From the NCBI GenBank assembly GCA_038229595.1, contig JBBROH010000194.1, positions 1-7,649 of the forward strand: 7,649 nucleotides of DNA, given 5' to 3'. Below, in pieces: positions 1 to 5,875 of the stretch. A program made the position numbers and the translations under genes. Within the stretch, counting starts at the first letter, position 1. Each line of letters starts with the position of its first letter. The DNA is from JBBROH01 sp038229595 (GTDB taxonomy: Bacteria > Chloroflexota > Chloroflexia > QHBQ01). Below the pieces are notes generated by a model. It was given only the letters and a program-made list of their open reading frames with translations. It ran no database searches and had not been told where the DNA came from.

Positions 1-2
1 AA

Positions 3-224
3 CAGTTCTGTAGCAACAAGGCTGAAAGTGCCGGTCGCACAGTGTTGTATGTGAACCCAGCCTACACCTCGCAAACTTGCAGTGGTTGCGGTCTTGTCAA
101 GAAGAAGGAGCTAGCCGAACGATGGCACTCCTGCCCCTGTGGGGTGGAGCTTGACCGTGACTACAACGCTGCATTGAACATTCTCCGGCTGGGAAGCAGC
201 CAACGTAGCAGTAATGCTGCGTAG
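3..224 (+). CDS. tnpB: TnpB (IS200/IS605 OrfB) RNA-guided nuclease, C-terminal fragment
   Basis: The frame is open to the left edge, so this is the 3' end of a gene that starts outside the window. A GTG at 42 lies inside it and is not a believable start, because conserved sequence (KAESAGR) precedes it. Visible are VNPAYTSQTCSGCG, a second cysteine pair in HSCPCG, and LDRDYNAALNI. These are the zinc ribbon and third RuvC motif (catalytic Asp in DRD) of TnpB, the omega-RNA-guided DNA nuclease carried by IS200/IS605 and IS607 elements. The zinc ribbon is CxxC...CxC, a variant I recall as common in the family. The stretch QFCSNKAE looks about three residues shorter than the usual spacing between the W..F and KAE motifs, so a small in-frame deletion is possible. 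Family assignment is secure; whether the full gene is intact cannot be seen. Confidence 0.9.
   Translation, partial: QFCSNKAESAGRTVLYVNPAYTSQTCSGCGLVKKKELAERWHSCPCGVELDRDYNAALNILRLGSSQRSSNAA
203..222 (+). repeat. Hairpin overlapping the tnpB stop (omega-RNA scaffold)
   Basis: ACGTAGCA (203-210) and TGCTGCGT (215-222) form an 8-bp stem with one G-U pair and a four-base loop, GTAA. It covers the last codons of tnpB. Omega-RNAs of TnpB elements are known to overlap the 3' end of the gene and to be built from such hairpins. Assigning this one to the scaffold is inference from position. Confidence 0.5.
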
Positions 225-227
225 AAG

Positions 228-248
228 CCCCCGACTTTAGTCGCGGGG
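228..248 (+). repeat. IS right-end subterminal hairpin
   Basis: CCCC (228-231) pairs with GGGG (245-248) and CGACT (232-236) with AGTCG (239-243), giving a 9-bp stem with bulged C244 and a two-base TT gap at the tip. Stem, position and the motif CGACTTTAGTCG fit the right-end hairpin of IS200/IS605 elements. On the minus strand the same GC-rich stem lies just beyond cas2 and could impede transcription leaving the cas operon, but no T-run follows it, so I do not call it a terminator. Confidence 0.75.
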
Positions 249-277
249 TACTTCACTGCCCTGTCGCCTGGCTCATG

Positions 278-568
278 TCATAGTACGAGTGGCTCGCGGA
301 TGTCAAACTCCGGTTCCTGCCCCATTGTCAACAGATACCTCTCTCGTGGGGCTTGCAGCCGGTAGAAGCGCAGGCTGTCCTGGGCTGGGTCAATCTCCTG
401 CTCCAACCGGTGCTTCAGCAACTCATACTCACCGGGGTTGACCACGCACTCAAACACACTATGCTGCACTCGTTGACCATAGCCTTCACACACCTTCGCC
501 ACCCGCCGCAGCCGCCTGCGCCCAGCACTGTCCACCGTACTCACGTCGTAAGTCACCAGAATCTCCAC
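278..568 (-). CDS. cas2: Cas2, CRISPR adaptation protein (type I-C)
   Basis: This 96-residue protein has the Cas2 ferredoxin-like fold signature. The N-terminal strand MEILVTYDVST carries the conserved Asp8, and GRRRLRRVAKVCEGYGQRVQ, SVFEC and DSLRFYRL follow. Cas2 dimers bridge two Cas1 dimers in the spacer-integration complex; the integrase chemistry is done by Cas1. The start is GTG, chosen because GGAGG at 574-578 lies five bases upstream and the protein then begins exactly at the conserved strand. The cas1 stop codon TGA (579-581) directly abuts that ribosome binding site, giving TGAGGAGG, so the two genes are probably translationally coupled. Cas2 is the last gene of the operon, with the IS right end about 21 bp further on. 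Confidence 0.97.
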   Translation of the reverse strand: MEILVTYDVSTVDSAGRRRLRRVAKVCEGYGQRVQHSVFECVVNPGEYELLKHRLEQEIDPAQDSLRFYRLQAPRERYLLTMGQEPEFDIREPLVL

Positions 569-578
569 TCCAGCCTCC

Positions 579-1610
579 TCAGCGGTGCAGGTAAGGTGGG
601 TAGTCCTTGAGGTCGCCGCGCAAGTAGCGGGCCAGTAGCCGCGCCTGCACGTGTGGCACCAGGCCCATCGGCACCTTCTGCTTCAACACCCGATGCTCAA
701 CCAACTCCTCCTTCTGCGTCTGGTAAGCCTTCAGCACCGCCTTGCGCCCCTCATCCGTCAACCGGAACGCACCGCCTGGGGTCTGCTCAAAATCCCCCGC
801 CTTCATCTGCTTGAGGTTGATCAGGTTGAGAGCCAGCCGGTCGGCGAAGATCGGGCGGAACTCCTCCATCAAGTCCAGAGCCAACGCCGGTCGGCCTGGA
901 CGCAGCACGTGCAGGAAGCCCACCTGGGGATCAAGACCCACCCCCTCCAATGCCGAAGCACACTCCGAGCGCACCAGTGCGTAGAGAAACGAGATCAGGC
1001 AGTTGACCCGATCACGCGGTGGGCGGCGGGTGCGCCCATCCATCGCAAAGCTAGGCCGATCCACCCGCACCAGGTAGCCGAACACCGAGAAGTAGGTTCG
1101 CGCCGCCTCGCCCTCTGCCCCCCGTATCTGGTCAATGTCGCGCAGGTCGTGCAGCCTCAGCAGGATGTTCGCCAACCGCTCCGCCGCCGCATTCAAGGCA
1201 AGCCGCTCATCAGGCGCATGATTGTTGCGACCCGCCCGCAGCAGCAATCCTCGGCTGTTCTGAATCTTGCCCGCCACGATCTGCCGCGCTACCTGCCAGG
1301 GCTTGTCCACGTCTGACAGGGCCAGATGTTGCGCCCGGCGTAGCAGCACATTGCCCCGTGTCGGCCCCTCCACCCGCGCCTTAAAGCGGCCATTGCGATC
1401 CAGCCAGACGAGGCTACGGCCATCCTCGGCACATCGCTCCAACAGGAACGGCGTGATGCTCACCCGCCCCAGCATCACGATCCCACTCAGGCGCAGCAAC
1501 GGCAGCCGCAGCTTCATCTCATGGTCAATCTCAACCTTCACCGCATCATGGTCAAGGTGCAGCACCGCCCCCTGCGTCTGGATGTACAGCACGTTCAGCA
1601 ACTCATGCAT
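579..1610 (-). CDS. cas1: Cas1 integrase, CRISPR adaptation protein (type I-C)
   Basis: This 343-residue Cas1 catalyses integration of spacers into the CRISPR array as part of the Cas1-Cas2 complex. The expected metal ligands are visible: Glu166 in GAEGEAARTYF, His234 in GFLHVLRPGRPALALD, and the acidic cluster D246-LMEE-250. The N-terminal beta domain has LLNVLYIQTQG and TRGNVLLRRAQ. I start it at the ATG at 1610 (MHELLNVL), not the upstream in-frame GTG at 1619, because the near-perfect Shine-Dalgarno TAGGAGGTGA (1616-1625) overlaps that GTG but sits eight bases before the ATG. The gene overlaps the end of cas4 by eight bases (ATGCATGA), which suggests coupled translation. Full length and intact by eye. 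Confidence 0.97.
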   Translation of the reverse strand: MHELLNVLYIQTQGAVLHLDHDAVKVEIDHEMKLRLPLLRLSGIVMLGRVSITPFLLERCAEDGRSLVWLDRNGRFKARVEGPTRGNVLLRRAQHLALSDVDKPWQVARQIVAGKIQNSRGLLLRAGRNNHAPDERLALNAAAERLANILLRLHDLRDIDQIRGAEGEAARTYFSVFGYLVRVDRPSFAMDGRTRRPPRDRVNCLISFLYALVRSECASALEGVGLDPQVGFLHVLRPGRPALALDLMEEFRPIFADRLALNLINLKQMKAGDFEQTPGGAFRLTDEGRKAVLKAYQTQKEELVEHRVLKQKVPMGLVPHVQARLLARYLRGDLKDYPPYLHR

Positions 1611-2259
1611 CGCCCTCACCTCCTACGATCAGCGGGGTAAACAATGCTCCTTGCAAGCCCCGTAGCCGCGCCCTTTCCCCCACCACGTTCGGCATACACG
1701 AATGGATCAGCGAACAGTTGCGACACCGCTTGTCGTTGACCGCCTCCGGCAACTGCTGGCTGACCAGCATCGCCCGGATCGCCGCCACCACCGCCAGCGT
1801 CTTTGTCCGCAGAGCTTCGTCAATCGCCACCTCATGGCGCAGGTGGCTGGTAGCATAGTAGATCGCCCCCTGCGGCACGGCCACGCCCAGCATCTCCTCC
1901 AGGCAGAGAGCCTCGGCGCACAGTTGCAGGTCAGGGTGATCGTCCTTGCGAACCCCCAGCTTGAACTCGACCGGGAATGGCACCCCCGCCCTAAACTCCA
2001 CCAGGTCAGCTTTGCCCCGTAGCCCATAGCCCACCGACCAGAGAGGGATGGCCCGCACCGCAGTCAGCCCCCGGCTTGGAGCCTGCTCGCCACTATCCAC
2101 CCGCTCATGCACAATCTGGCCCCTAATTGTGTATAGGTTCTCATCAAAGGTCTGCTCGACGTGGATAAGGCCACACTGCCTGGGGCAGTAGCCATAGTGT
2201 TCAAGGGCCGAAATTAGTACCTCAACCTGCCCCTCCGCTGTCCAATCCTGATCGTCCAT
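1603..2259 (-). CDS. cas4: Cas4, RecB-like Fe-S nuclease for prespacer processing
   Basis: At 218 residues this matches stand-alone Cas4. RecB-nuclease residues are His51 (GQIVHERVD), Asp85 (GKADLVEF), Glu98 and Lys100 (VEFK), and Gln112 (DLQLCAEALCLEEM). Cys25 (YGYCPRQC) with C179, C182 and C188 (CRNCSLIHSC) are the expected 4Fe-4S ligands. In type I-C systems Cas4 works with Cas1-Cas2 to trim prespacers next to the PAM and fix their orientation. The ATG at 2259 is chosen because AGAGGGG lies about eight bases upstream; the same frame extends to a TTG at 2283, which lacks a comparable site. It overlaps cas1 by eight bases and is separated from cas7 by 108 bases. Confidence 0.96.
   Translation of the reverse strand: MDDQDWTAEGQVEVLISALEHYGYCPRQCGLIHVEQTFDENLYTIRGQIVHERVDSGEQAPSRGLTAVRAIPLWSVGYGLRGKADLVEFRAGVPFPVEFKLGVRKDDHPDLQLCAEALCLEEMLGVAVPQGAIYYATSHLRHEVAIDEALRTKTLAVVAAIRAMLVSQQLPEAVNDKRCRNCSLIHSCMPNVVGERARLRGLQGALFTPLIVGGEGDA
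1619..1624 (-). promoter_or_regulatory. Shine-Dalgarno of cas1
   Basis: The minus strand reads AGGAGG here, extending to TAGGAGGTGA across 1616-1625. It lies eight bases before the ATG at 1610 and inside the end of cas4. It rules out the overlapping GTG at 1619 as the cas1 start. Confidence 0.85.
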
Positions 2260-2367
2260 CAGTGGCACCCCTCTACTGCACAACTAACCCAAGACCCAAG
2301 AGTTGTGGCTTCAACCCACACCCGACCCACTACCTCACAGCAACAGGTCGGGTGTAGAGAACGCCAG
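2260..2367 (-). other. cas7-cas4 intergenic region with stem-loop and repeat-like sequence
   Basis: This is the only gap over 50 bases inside the operon. It has no gene. Read on the minus strand it contains a 10-bp perfect inverted repeat (2318-2327 with 2346-2355), then GTGTGGGTTGAAGC, which resembles the 3' end of type I-C CRISPR repeats, then a tandem 7-base repeat (ACCCAAG twice on the plus strand, 2287-2300), and finally the cas4 ribosome binding site. I see no convincing promoter boxes and no T-run after the stem, so neither a promoter nor an intrinsic terminator can be claimed. Confidence 0.6.
2318..2355 (-). repeat. 10-bp perfect inverted repeat between cas7 and cas4
   Basis: On the minus strand ACACCCGACC (2355-2346) and GGTCGGGTGT (2327-2318) are exact reverse complements separated by 18 bases. 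A second, weaker stem (TGTGG with CCACA, 2316-2320 with 2304-2308) shares three bases with the first, so the two are partly exclusive. The structure could shield the cas7 3' end or tune expression of the adaptation genes relative to the interference genes; this role is inference. Confidence 0.65.
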
Positions 2368-3279
2368 TTAGCTGACCAGCCGCTTCAACGTCACCCCATC
2401 AGGCAGATCGCGGTCATCAACATCCACGATGTAGTCGCGGTACTTGCGCGTCACATCCAGCCCCGCTTGTCGCTCAATCGTCAGCCGCTCAAACAGCTTG
2501 TGGGCAGGCGCATTGCCCAGGTGCGAGTCGTGGCTGAAGATGTACAGCCCACGGCAGGCCATCAGCCCCCGCGCCGCCGAGCGGTCGTTGTCCCACATAT
2601 TCTCCAACGCCTGCCAGAACAGCGCGAGATCGTCCTCAGCCACGCCAGTGCGGGCAGCGAAGTGGGGATTGAAGAAGCCGTGCGCCCGATACAGGCCGTA
2701 GGGGATGATCGCCTTGCGGCCCATCTCGGACTGCTTGCCACTCTTACCACTGCCATCTGCCTCGTCTGTCACCACCTTCATGTCTTCCTCACGGGTGACG
2801 GCGATGCGGGTGATCGTAATATCCAGCGGCACAACGGCATCAATCGAGCGGGCGAAGGTCAGTTGCAGCGGGCCACGCACCTGCCCGGCGTTCACGCCCG
2901 TGGTCATCACCGCACCGAACATCCGCACGTCGTAGAAGTTCTGGCACATCCAGTCGCGGGCCGATCCCACGTCGGTCATGGTCTGCTTCGAGCCGGTAGA
3001 CTTAAGGCCGAGCGCACTGTAAGCCCGCTGGTGCTGGGCGTTGAGCGCAACCCCGCTCTGCACGTAAATCTTGTTGCGCTCCTCGTTGCCGCGCATCACA
3101 TCCACGTAGTCGCGCACCTTGCGCTTGATCGCCACATCGGTAACAAGTCCCTGCATCGTCTCTGGGTCGGTGCGCGGCAAGTTACCCGCGTCGGGGTCGC
3201 CATTGGGGTTGCCGTCGGTGATGTCGAACAGCAGCACGAAGTCGTGGCGGTGGGTGGGGTCGGTGTAAATCTGGCTCAT
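2368..3279 (-). CDS. cas7: Cas7c (Csd2), backbone subunit of type I-C Cascade
   Basis: The 303-residue protein matches Csd2 throughout. It has the N-terminal strand followed by GNPNGDPD (23-30), IKRKVRDYV (51-59), DVRMFGAVM (117-125), QVRGPLQL with the downstream SIDAVVPLDITITR, MGRKAIIPYGLYRAHGF (186-202), and near the C-terminus SAARGLMACRGLYIFSHDS and LGNAPAHKLFE. Several copies polymerise along the crRNA, bind target DNA and form the body of Cascade. A short Gly/Ser/Lys-rich stretch at about 171-184 probably lies in a flexible loop. The ATG at 3279 has AAGGAAG (3287-3293) seven bases upstream. The gene starts 21 bases after the cas8c stop. Confidence 0.96.
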   Translation of the reverse strand: MSQIYTDPTHRHDFVLLFDITDGNPNGDPDAGNLPRTDPETMQGLVTDVAIKRKVRDYVDVMRGNEERNKIYVQSGVALNAQHQRAYSALGLKSTGSKQTMTDVGSARDWMCQNFYDVRMFGAVMTTGVNAGQVRGPLQLTFARSIDAVVPLDITITRIAVTREEDMKVVTDEADGSGKSGKQSEMGRKAIIPYGLYRAHGFFNPHFAARTGVAEDDLALFWQALENMWDNDRSAARGLMACRGLYIFSHDSHLGNAPAHKLFERLTIERQAGLDVTRKYRDYIVDVDDRDLPDGVTLKRLVS

Positions 3280-3300
3280 CTGGGTTCTTCCTTTCTAATG

Positions 3301-3765
3301 TTACTGCTCGTCGCTGTCGGTCTGGCTGTCGCTGTCGGTCTGGCTGTCGCTGTCGGCAGGCGGCTGCTTGGCCGCCAGCTTGCGGGCCGAGGCCGCCTTT
3401 GCCTGCGCGTGGCTCTCCGCCTTCTGGTGGTAGTAGCCGAGGCCAAACATACCCTGCTGCTGCTGGTTGAGGGTCTTAGGGAAGCCGCTCGGCGAGATTT
3501 GCGCCATGATCTCCTCCATCGCCGCTTCGATACGGTTAGCTGCGCCACGATTGTCGCGCTGGAGCTTGGGCAGGTGTGCGGTCGTCACCCCCTTGAGCAG
3601 GAAGCCAAACACCAACGCTGGGGTCGCTGAGGCCGCCCCATAGAAGCGGTTGACCACTCCTGCCTTCGGGTTGTTGAGCGCAGCATCTTGCGCCTGCTCC
3701 AACACCGCCAGTAGTCGCCCACACTGGTAGGCCTCGTTGGGCAAGTCCTTGTCTAGCTGTACCAT
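3301..3765 (-). CDS. cas11c: Cas11c, small Cascade subunit from an internal start in cas8c
   Basis: An in-frame ATG at codon 473 of cas8c is preceded by AAGGAGG (3771-3777) with five bases between, one of the strongest ribosome binding sites in the window. It would give a 154-residue protein beginning MVQLDKDLPNEAYQCGRLLA. Type I-C systems studied experimentally make a small subunit, Cas11c, by translation from such a start inside cas8c, and copies line the Cascade belly opposite Cas7. Location and start sequence fit that precedent. It is longer than I would expect because it carries the same basic then acidic tail as Cas8c. Expression is inferred, not shown. Confidence 0.8.
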   Translation of the reverse strand: MVQLDKDLPNEAYQCGRLLAVLEQAQDAALNNPKAGVVNRFYGAASATPALVFGFLLKGVTTAHLPKLQRDNRGAANRIEAAMEEIMAQISPSGFPKTLNQQQQGMFGLGYYHQKAESHAQAKAASARKLAAKQPPADSDSQTDSDSQTDSDEQ

Positions 3766-5181
3766 AAAATCCTCCTTGTTGATGAGTTGTAGGGGTAGGT
3801 CGAGCTTCTCCCACTTGCGGCTAGTCAGCACCAGCTTGATCAGCGCAGCACGGGGGCGGTTGACGGTTTGTTCGGCGCGGTTGCGGTTAACCGCCCGCAT
3901 CAGCAGGTCGAGCGGCAGCGGCGTGCTGGTCAAGGCCGCCCGCAGCATCGCTCTCATGGTCGGTGGCTTTAGTTCCTTGCTGGCATCGCGCACTCCTGCT
4001 GCCGCCAGCGCGTAGAGGCCAAGCGGGGTGGCAACATCCCCCTCGTAGCTGACGATCCGCTGCCGGTCGAACCATACGGCCAACTGGCGATTAGCCTCGC
4101 CCAATGTTGTATCAATCCAGTCGCGCACGACCGTGCGTGCGCCGCTGGCTGAGAGCGCGGCGGCATAGAAGGGAGTCTCATCCACTGCTACTCGCGGCCC
4201 GCCCTTGTGCAGCGAACGCAGCAGGTCGCGCACCCGCTGGGGATCGGGGTTGGTCAACGTGTCGAACCAGTCATCCTCATCCACCTTCTCCTTCGTCCAG
4301 AAGATGAAGGCGGTGTCGCCCAGCGTATAGCGGCTGACCGCTTTCTCGCGCTGGTTGTTGTTCGCCAGCAGCGTGTTGGCTGCTTTGGTGAACTTCTCGC
4401 CACACTCGGCGCAGGTCGGCGCGACCAGGGAGTTCTCCAAGCCGTAGGACTCGAAGGCATTGGAATTGGCGGAGATGAGCGAAGTACCAGCTACCTGTCC
4501 ACCCGGCACGCCCTTGATCGCGCCACCAATGGTCTTCAAGGCAGGTCGTCGCTGACCGCAGACGACACACTGCATCACCTGCACATCGCCCTTGTCCTTG
4601 ACCTTGCCCTTCTTAGCTGCTGCCGTGTCGCCGCCAGCTACGATCTCTGCCTCCGCTGGGGCTTTCACCTTATCGTTGATCGCGGCCCAGAACTTCTGCA
4701 CCGCGGGCAGATCGCTCACGATGGCAGTGTTGTCTAGCCCAATCTGGAAGGTTACGATGTCGCTAGGGCTGAACTTGTCGGGTAGTTGTAGTTGTGCCAG
4801 TGGTTCGCTTTGCAGGAAGGTCAGCACCGCCAGCACCGCTGGTTCACCAGTCGCCTCAATGCAGCGTTGCAGCAGCTTGAGGTAAGCCCCATGCTTTTGC
4901 TTCACCTTCTGCGGTTCGCTGCCTTCAGCCACGTAACCAAGCGCATAATCGCTCTTGTCCGTCACGAGGTAGGGGAAGACAGCCGATGTCCGCAGGATAT
5001 AAGGTACAAGCATCTCCTGGCCCCGCTTGTTCTTATCGTCGGCGAGGTCAAGCGGCTCTCGGCTCAACAACTCACCATCCTTGTCAAGTATGATCTTGTA
5101 GCGCACCCTTGTAGGGCTGTAGAGCTTGGGCGACGGATCCATCCGCAGGTCGGCGTACTCGCGCAGCTTCTGGAGCAGCAT
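3301..5181 (-). CDS. cas8c: Cas8c (Csd1), large subunit of type I-C Cascade
   Basis: This 626-residue protein is the Cascade subunit expected to recognise the PAM and help open target DNA. Family features are the N-terminal VRYKIILDKDGELL, two CxxC pairs (C205/C208 in QCVVCG, C257/C260 in TCAECG) likely to bind zinc, SANSNAFESYG (237-247), and a helical C-terminal domain from about residue 473 that includes EAYQCGRLLAVLEQAQ and FGLGYYHQ. Family members usually end soon after GYYHQ; here about 40 extra residues follow, ending in DSDSQTDSDSQTDSDEQ. The ATG at 5181 has AAAGGAGG (5189-5196) seven bases upstream and begins two bases after the cas5 stop. The C-terminal domain is probably also made separately as Cas11c. 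Confidence 0.95.
   Translation of the reverse strand: MLLQKLREYADLRMDPSPKLYSPTRVRYKIILDKDGELLSREPLDLADDKNKRGQEMLVPYILRTSAVFPYLVTDKSDYALGYVAEGSEPQKVKQKHGAYLKLLQRCIEATGEPAVLAVLTFLQSEPLAQLQLPDKFSPSDIVTFQIGLDNTAIVSDLPAVQKFWAAINDKVKAPAEAEIVAGGDTAAAKKGKVKDKGDVQVMQCVVCGQRRPALKTIGGAIKGVPGGQVAGTSLISANSNAFESYGLENSLVAPTCAECGEKFTKAANTLLANNNQREKAVSRYTLGDTAFIFWTKEKVDEDDWFDTLTNPDPQRVRDLLRSLHKGGPRVAVDETPFYAAALSASGARTVVRDWIDTTLGEANRQLAVWFDRQRIVSYEGDVATPLGLYALAAAGVRDASKELKPPTMRAMLRAALTSTPLPLDLLMRAVNRNRAEQTVNRPRAALIKLVLTSRKWEKLDLPLQLINKEDFMVQLDKDLPNEAYQCGRLLAVLEQAQDAALNNPKAGVVNRFYGAASATPALVFGFLLKGVTTAHLPKLQRDNRGAANRIEAAMEEIMAQISPSGFPKTLNQQQQGMFGLGYYHQKAESHAQAKAASARKLAAKQPPADSDSQTDSDSQTDSDEQ
3311..3356. repeat. 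18-bp tandem repeat in the 3' end of cas8c
   Basis: The unit tcgctgtcggtctggctg occurs twice exactly (3311-3328 and 3329-3346) and is followed by a 10-base partial copy (3347-3356). On the coding strand it encodes the acidic repeat (DSDSQT). Because the unit is a multiple of three, copy-number change would keep the frame and only lengthen or shorten the tail of Cas8c and Cas11c. Confidence 0.9.
3771..3777 (-). promoter_or_regulatory. Internal Shine-Dalgarno for Cas11c
   Basis: AAGGAGG on the minus strand, followed by ATTTT and ATG. It lies within the cas8c coding sequence, spelling the codons for NKED. Since these residues have no obvious need for this exact codon choice, the site looks kept for translation of the internal product. 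Confidence 0.8.
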
Positions 5182-5183
5182 GG

Positions 5184-5831
5184 CTATGCCTCCTTTAGCG
5201 GCAAGGCCGGCACGTGCAGCACGCCACGCTTGAGGCTGGCTGGGAAGAAGTGGGGGGTGGCCCGGCCATCCTTTCCGTAGTAGAGGTCAAGCAGCATCGG
5301 GCCAAGCTCCTCGCTGCGGTCAATCGCTTGCTCGTTTGGATCGACTGGCTCAAAGGCCGCACTGAACTCACGGCAGCCGAGGTAGGGGGTGGCAAAGCAG
5401 CGACCGCCACTTACCCGCCGCCGGAACTGGTCGCGGTATTTGGCGATGTCGTGTTCGGCATCCGGCTTCAGTTCGATCTCAGCCCGGATGCGATAGGCCA
5501 CGTCGCGTAGGGCCAACGTGTGCCGCTGGGCGCGGTCGGTTGCTGCATCGTAGCTGCCCCCGTTCTTCTGCCAGTCGCGGGCCGAACGCTCGCTCTGCCT
5601 GCTGTTGATCTCGTTGCGGAGGATCGAGTAATAATTGATCTCCCGTAGCACGTGTATCTCGCGCACGCGCCAGCTAAATTGCGGGTGCCAGAAGATCGCC
5701 TCCAACACCCCGCGTGCAGCGGAAGGGGTCATAACCGGGTAGCTGACCCGCTCCACCTTCATCTCTGGGCGGGTGAAACAGGCAAACTCTGCCGCCACCC
5801 GCACTTCCAACAAACCGTTCTCGTACTGCAT
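5184..5831 (-). CDS. cas5c: Cas5c (Cas5d), crRNA-processing subunit of type I-C Cascade
   Basis: The 215-residue protein matches Cas5d: EVRVAAEFACFTRPEMKVERVSYP at the N-terminus, TPSAARGVLEAIFWHP (35-50), WRVREIHVL, QRHTLALRDVAYRI (102-115), and the C-terminal GRCFATPYLGCREF. Type I-C lacks Cas6, and Cas5d cuts the pre-crRNA in the repeat, then stays bound to the 5' handle in Cascade. The best-studied enzyme uses a Tyr and a Lys-His pair; by eye the matching positions here look like Phe47 and Arg103-His104, but this alignment is uncertain. The ATG at 5831 has GGAGG (5837-5841) five bases upstream. The gene lies 44 bases after cas3 and two bases before cas8c. Confidence 0.95.
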   Translation of the reverse strand: MQYENGLLEVRVAAEFACFTRPEMKVERVSYPVMTPSAARGVLEAIFWHPQFSWRVREIHVLREINYYSILRNEINSRQSERSARDWQKNGGSYDAATDRAQRHTLALRDVAYRIRAEIELKPDAEHDIAKYRDQFRRRVSGGRCFATPYLGCREFSAAFEPVDPNEQAIDRSEELGPMLLDLYYGKDGRATPHFFPASLKRGVLHVPALPLKEA

Positions 5832-5875
5832 AACTACCTCCGTTGCTAGCTGACAATGGGCCAGCGGCCAATTCG

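Larger units (their letters stand above)
1..256 (+). mobile_element. Right end of an IS200/IS605-family element (partial)
   Basis: Directly after the tnpB stop comes a subterminal hairpin, ccccCGACTttAGTCGcGGGG (228-248), followed by tacttcac. This resembles the right ends I know from IS200/IS605 elements, where a structured hairpin recognised by the Y1 transposase TnpA lies a few bases inside the cleavage site. I place the end near 256, after TTCAC, by analogy. The left end, any tnpA and the target-adjacent motif lie outside the window. The element ends about 21 bp past the cas2 stop and is oriented toward the cas operon. Confidence 0.7.
203..276 (+). ncRNA. Predicted 3' part of the TnpB omega-RNA with flank-derived guide
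   Basis: In IS200/IS605 elements the omega-RNA spans the 3' end of tnpB and the right end, and its last 16-20 bases come from DNA flanking the insertion and act as the guide. Here the scaffold would include both hairpins (203-222 and 228-248) and the guide would begin at about 257, reading tgccctgtcgcctggctcat. The 5' end of the RNA cannot be placed from sequence, and the boundary depends on the inferred transposon end at 256. The guide would end almost at the cas2 stop codon. Confidence 0.4.

Noticed and set aside
228..256. Intrinsic terminator for the cas operon
   Set aside because: The stem is GC-rich but the minus strand lacks a T-run after it, and the hairpin is better explained as the IS right end.
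651..1316. Plus-strand open frame of 221 codons antisense to cas1
   Set aside because: It lies wholly inside cas1, shows no domain, is rich in Gln, Arg and His as expected of an antisense shadow, and has no ribosome binding site.
2305..3630. Long plus-strand open frame of 441 codons antisense to cas7 and the end of cas8c
   Set aside because: It is a mirror of the GC-rich coding strand: composition is dominated by Val, Ala, Leu, Arg and His with no recognisable domain, and cas7 and cas8c on the other strand are clearly real.
4207..4737. Plus-strand open frame of 176 codons antisense to cas8c
   Set aside because: No family motif and fully within a well-supported gene.
5832..5875. Regulatory hairpin between cas3 and cas5
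   Set aside because: Only a 4-bp GGCC/GGCC stem is present, too short to support; the gap otherwise just carries the cas5 ribosome binding site.
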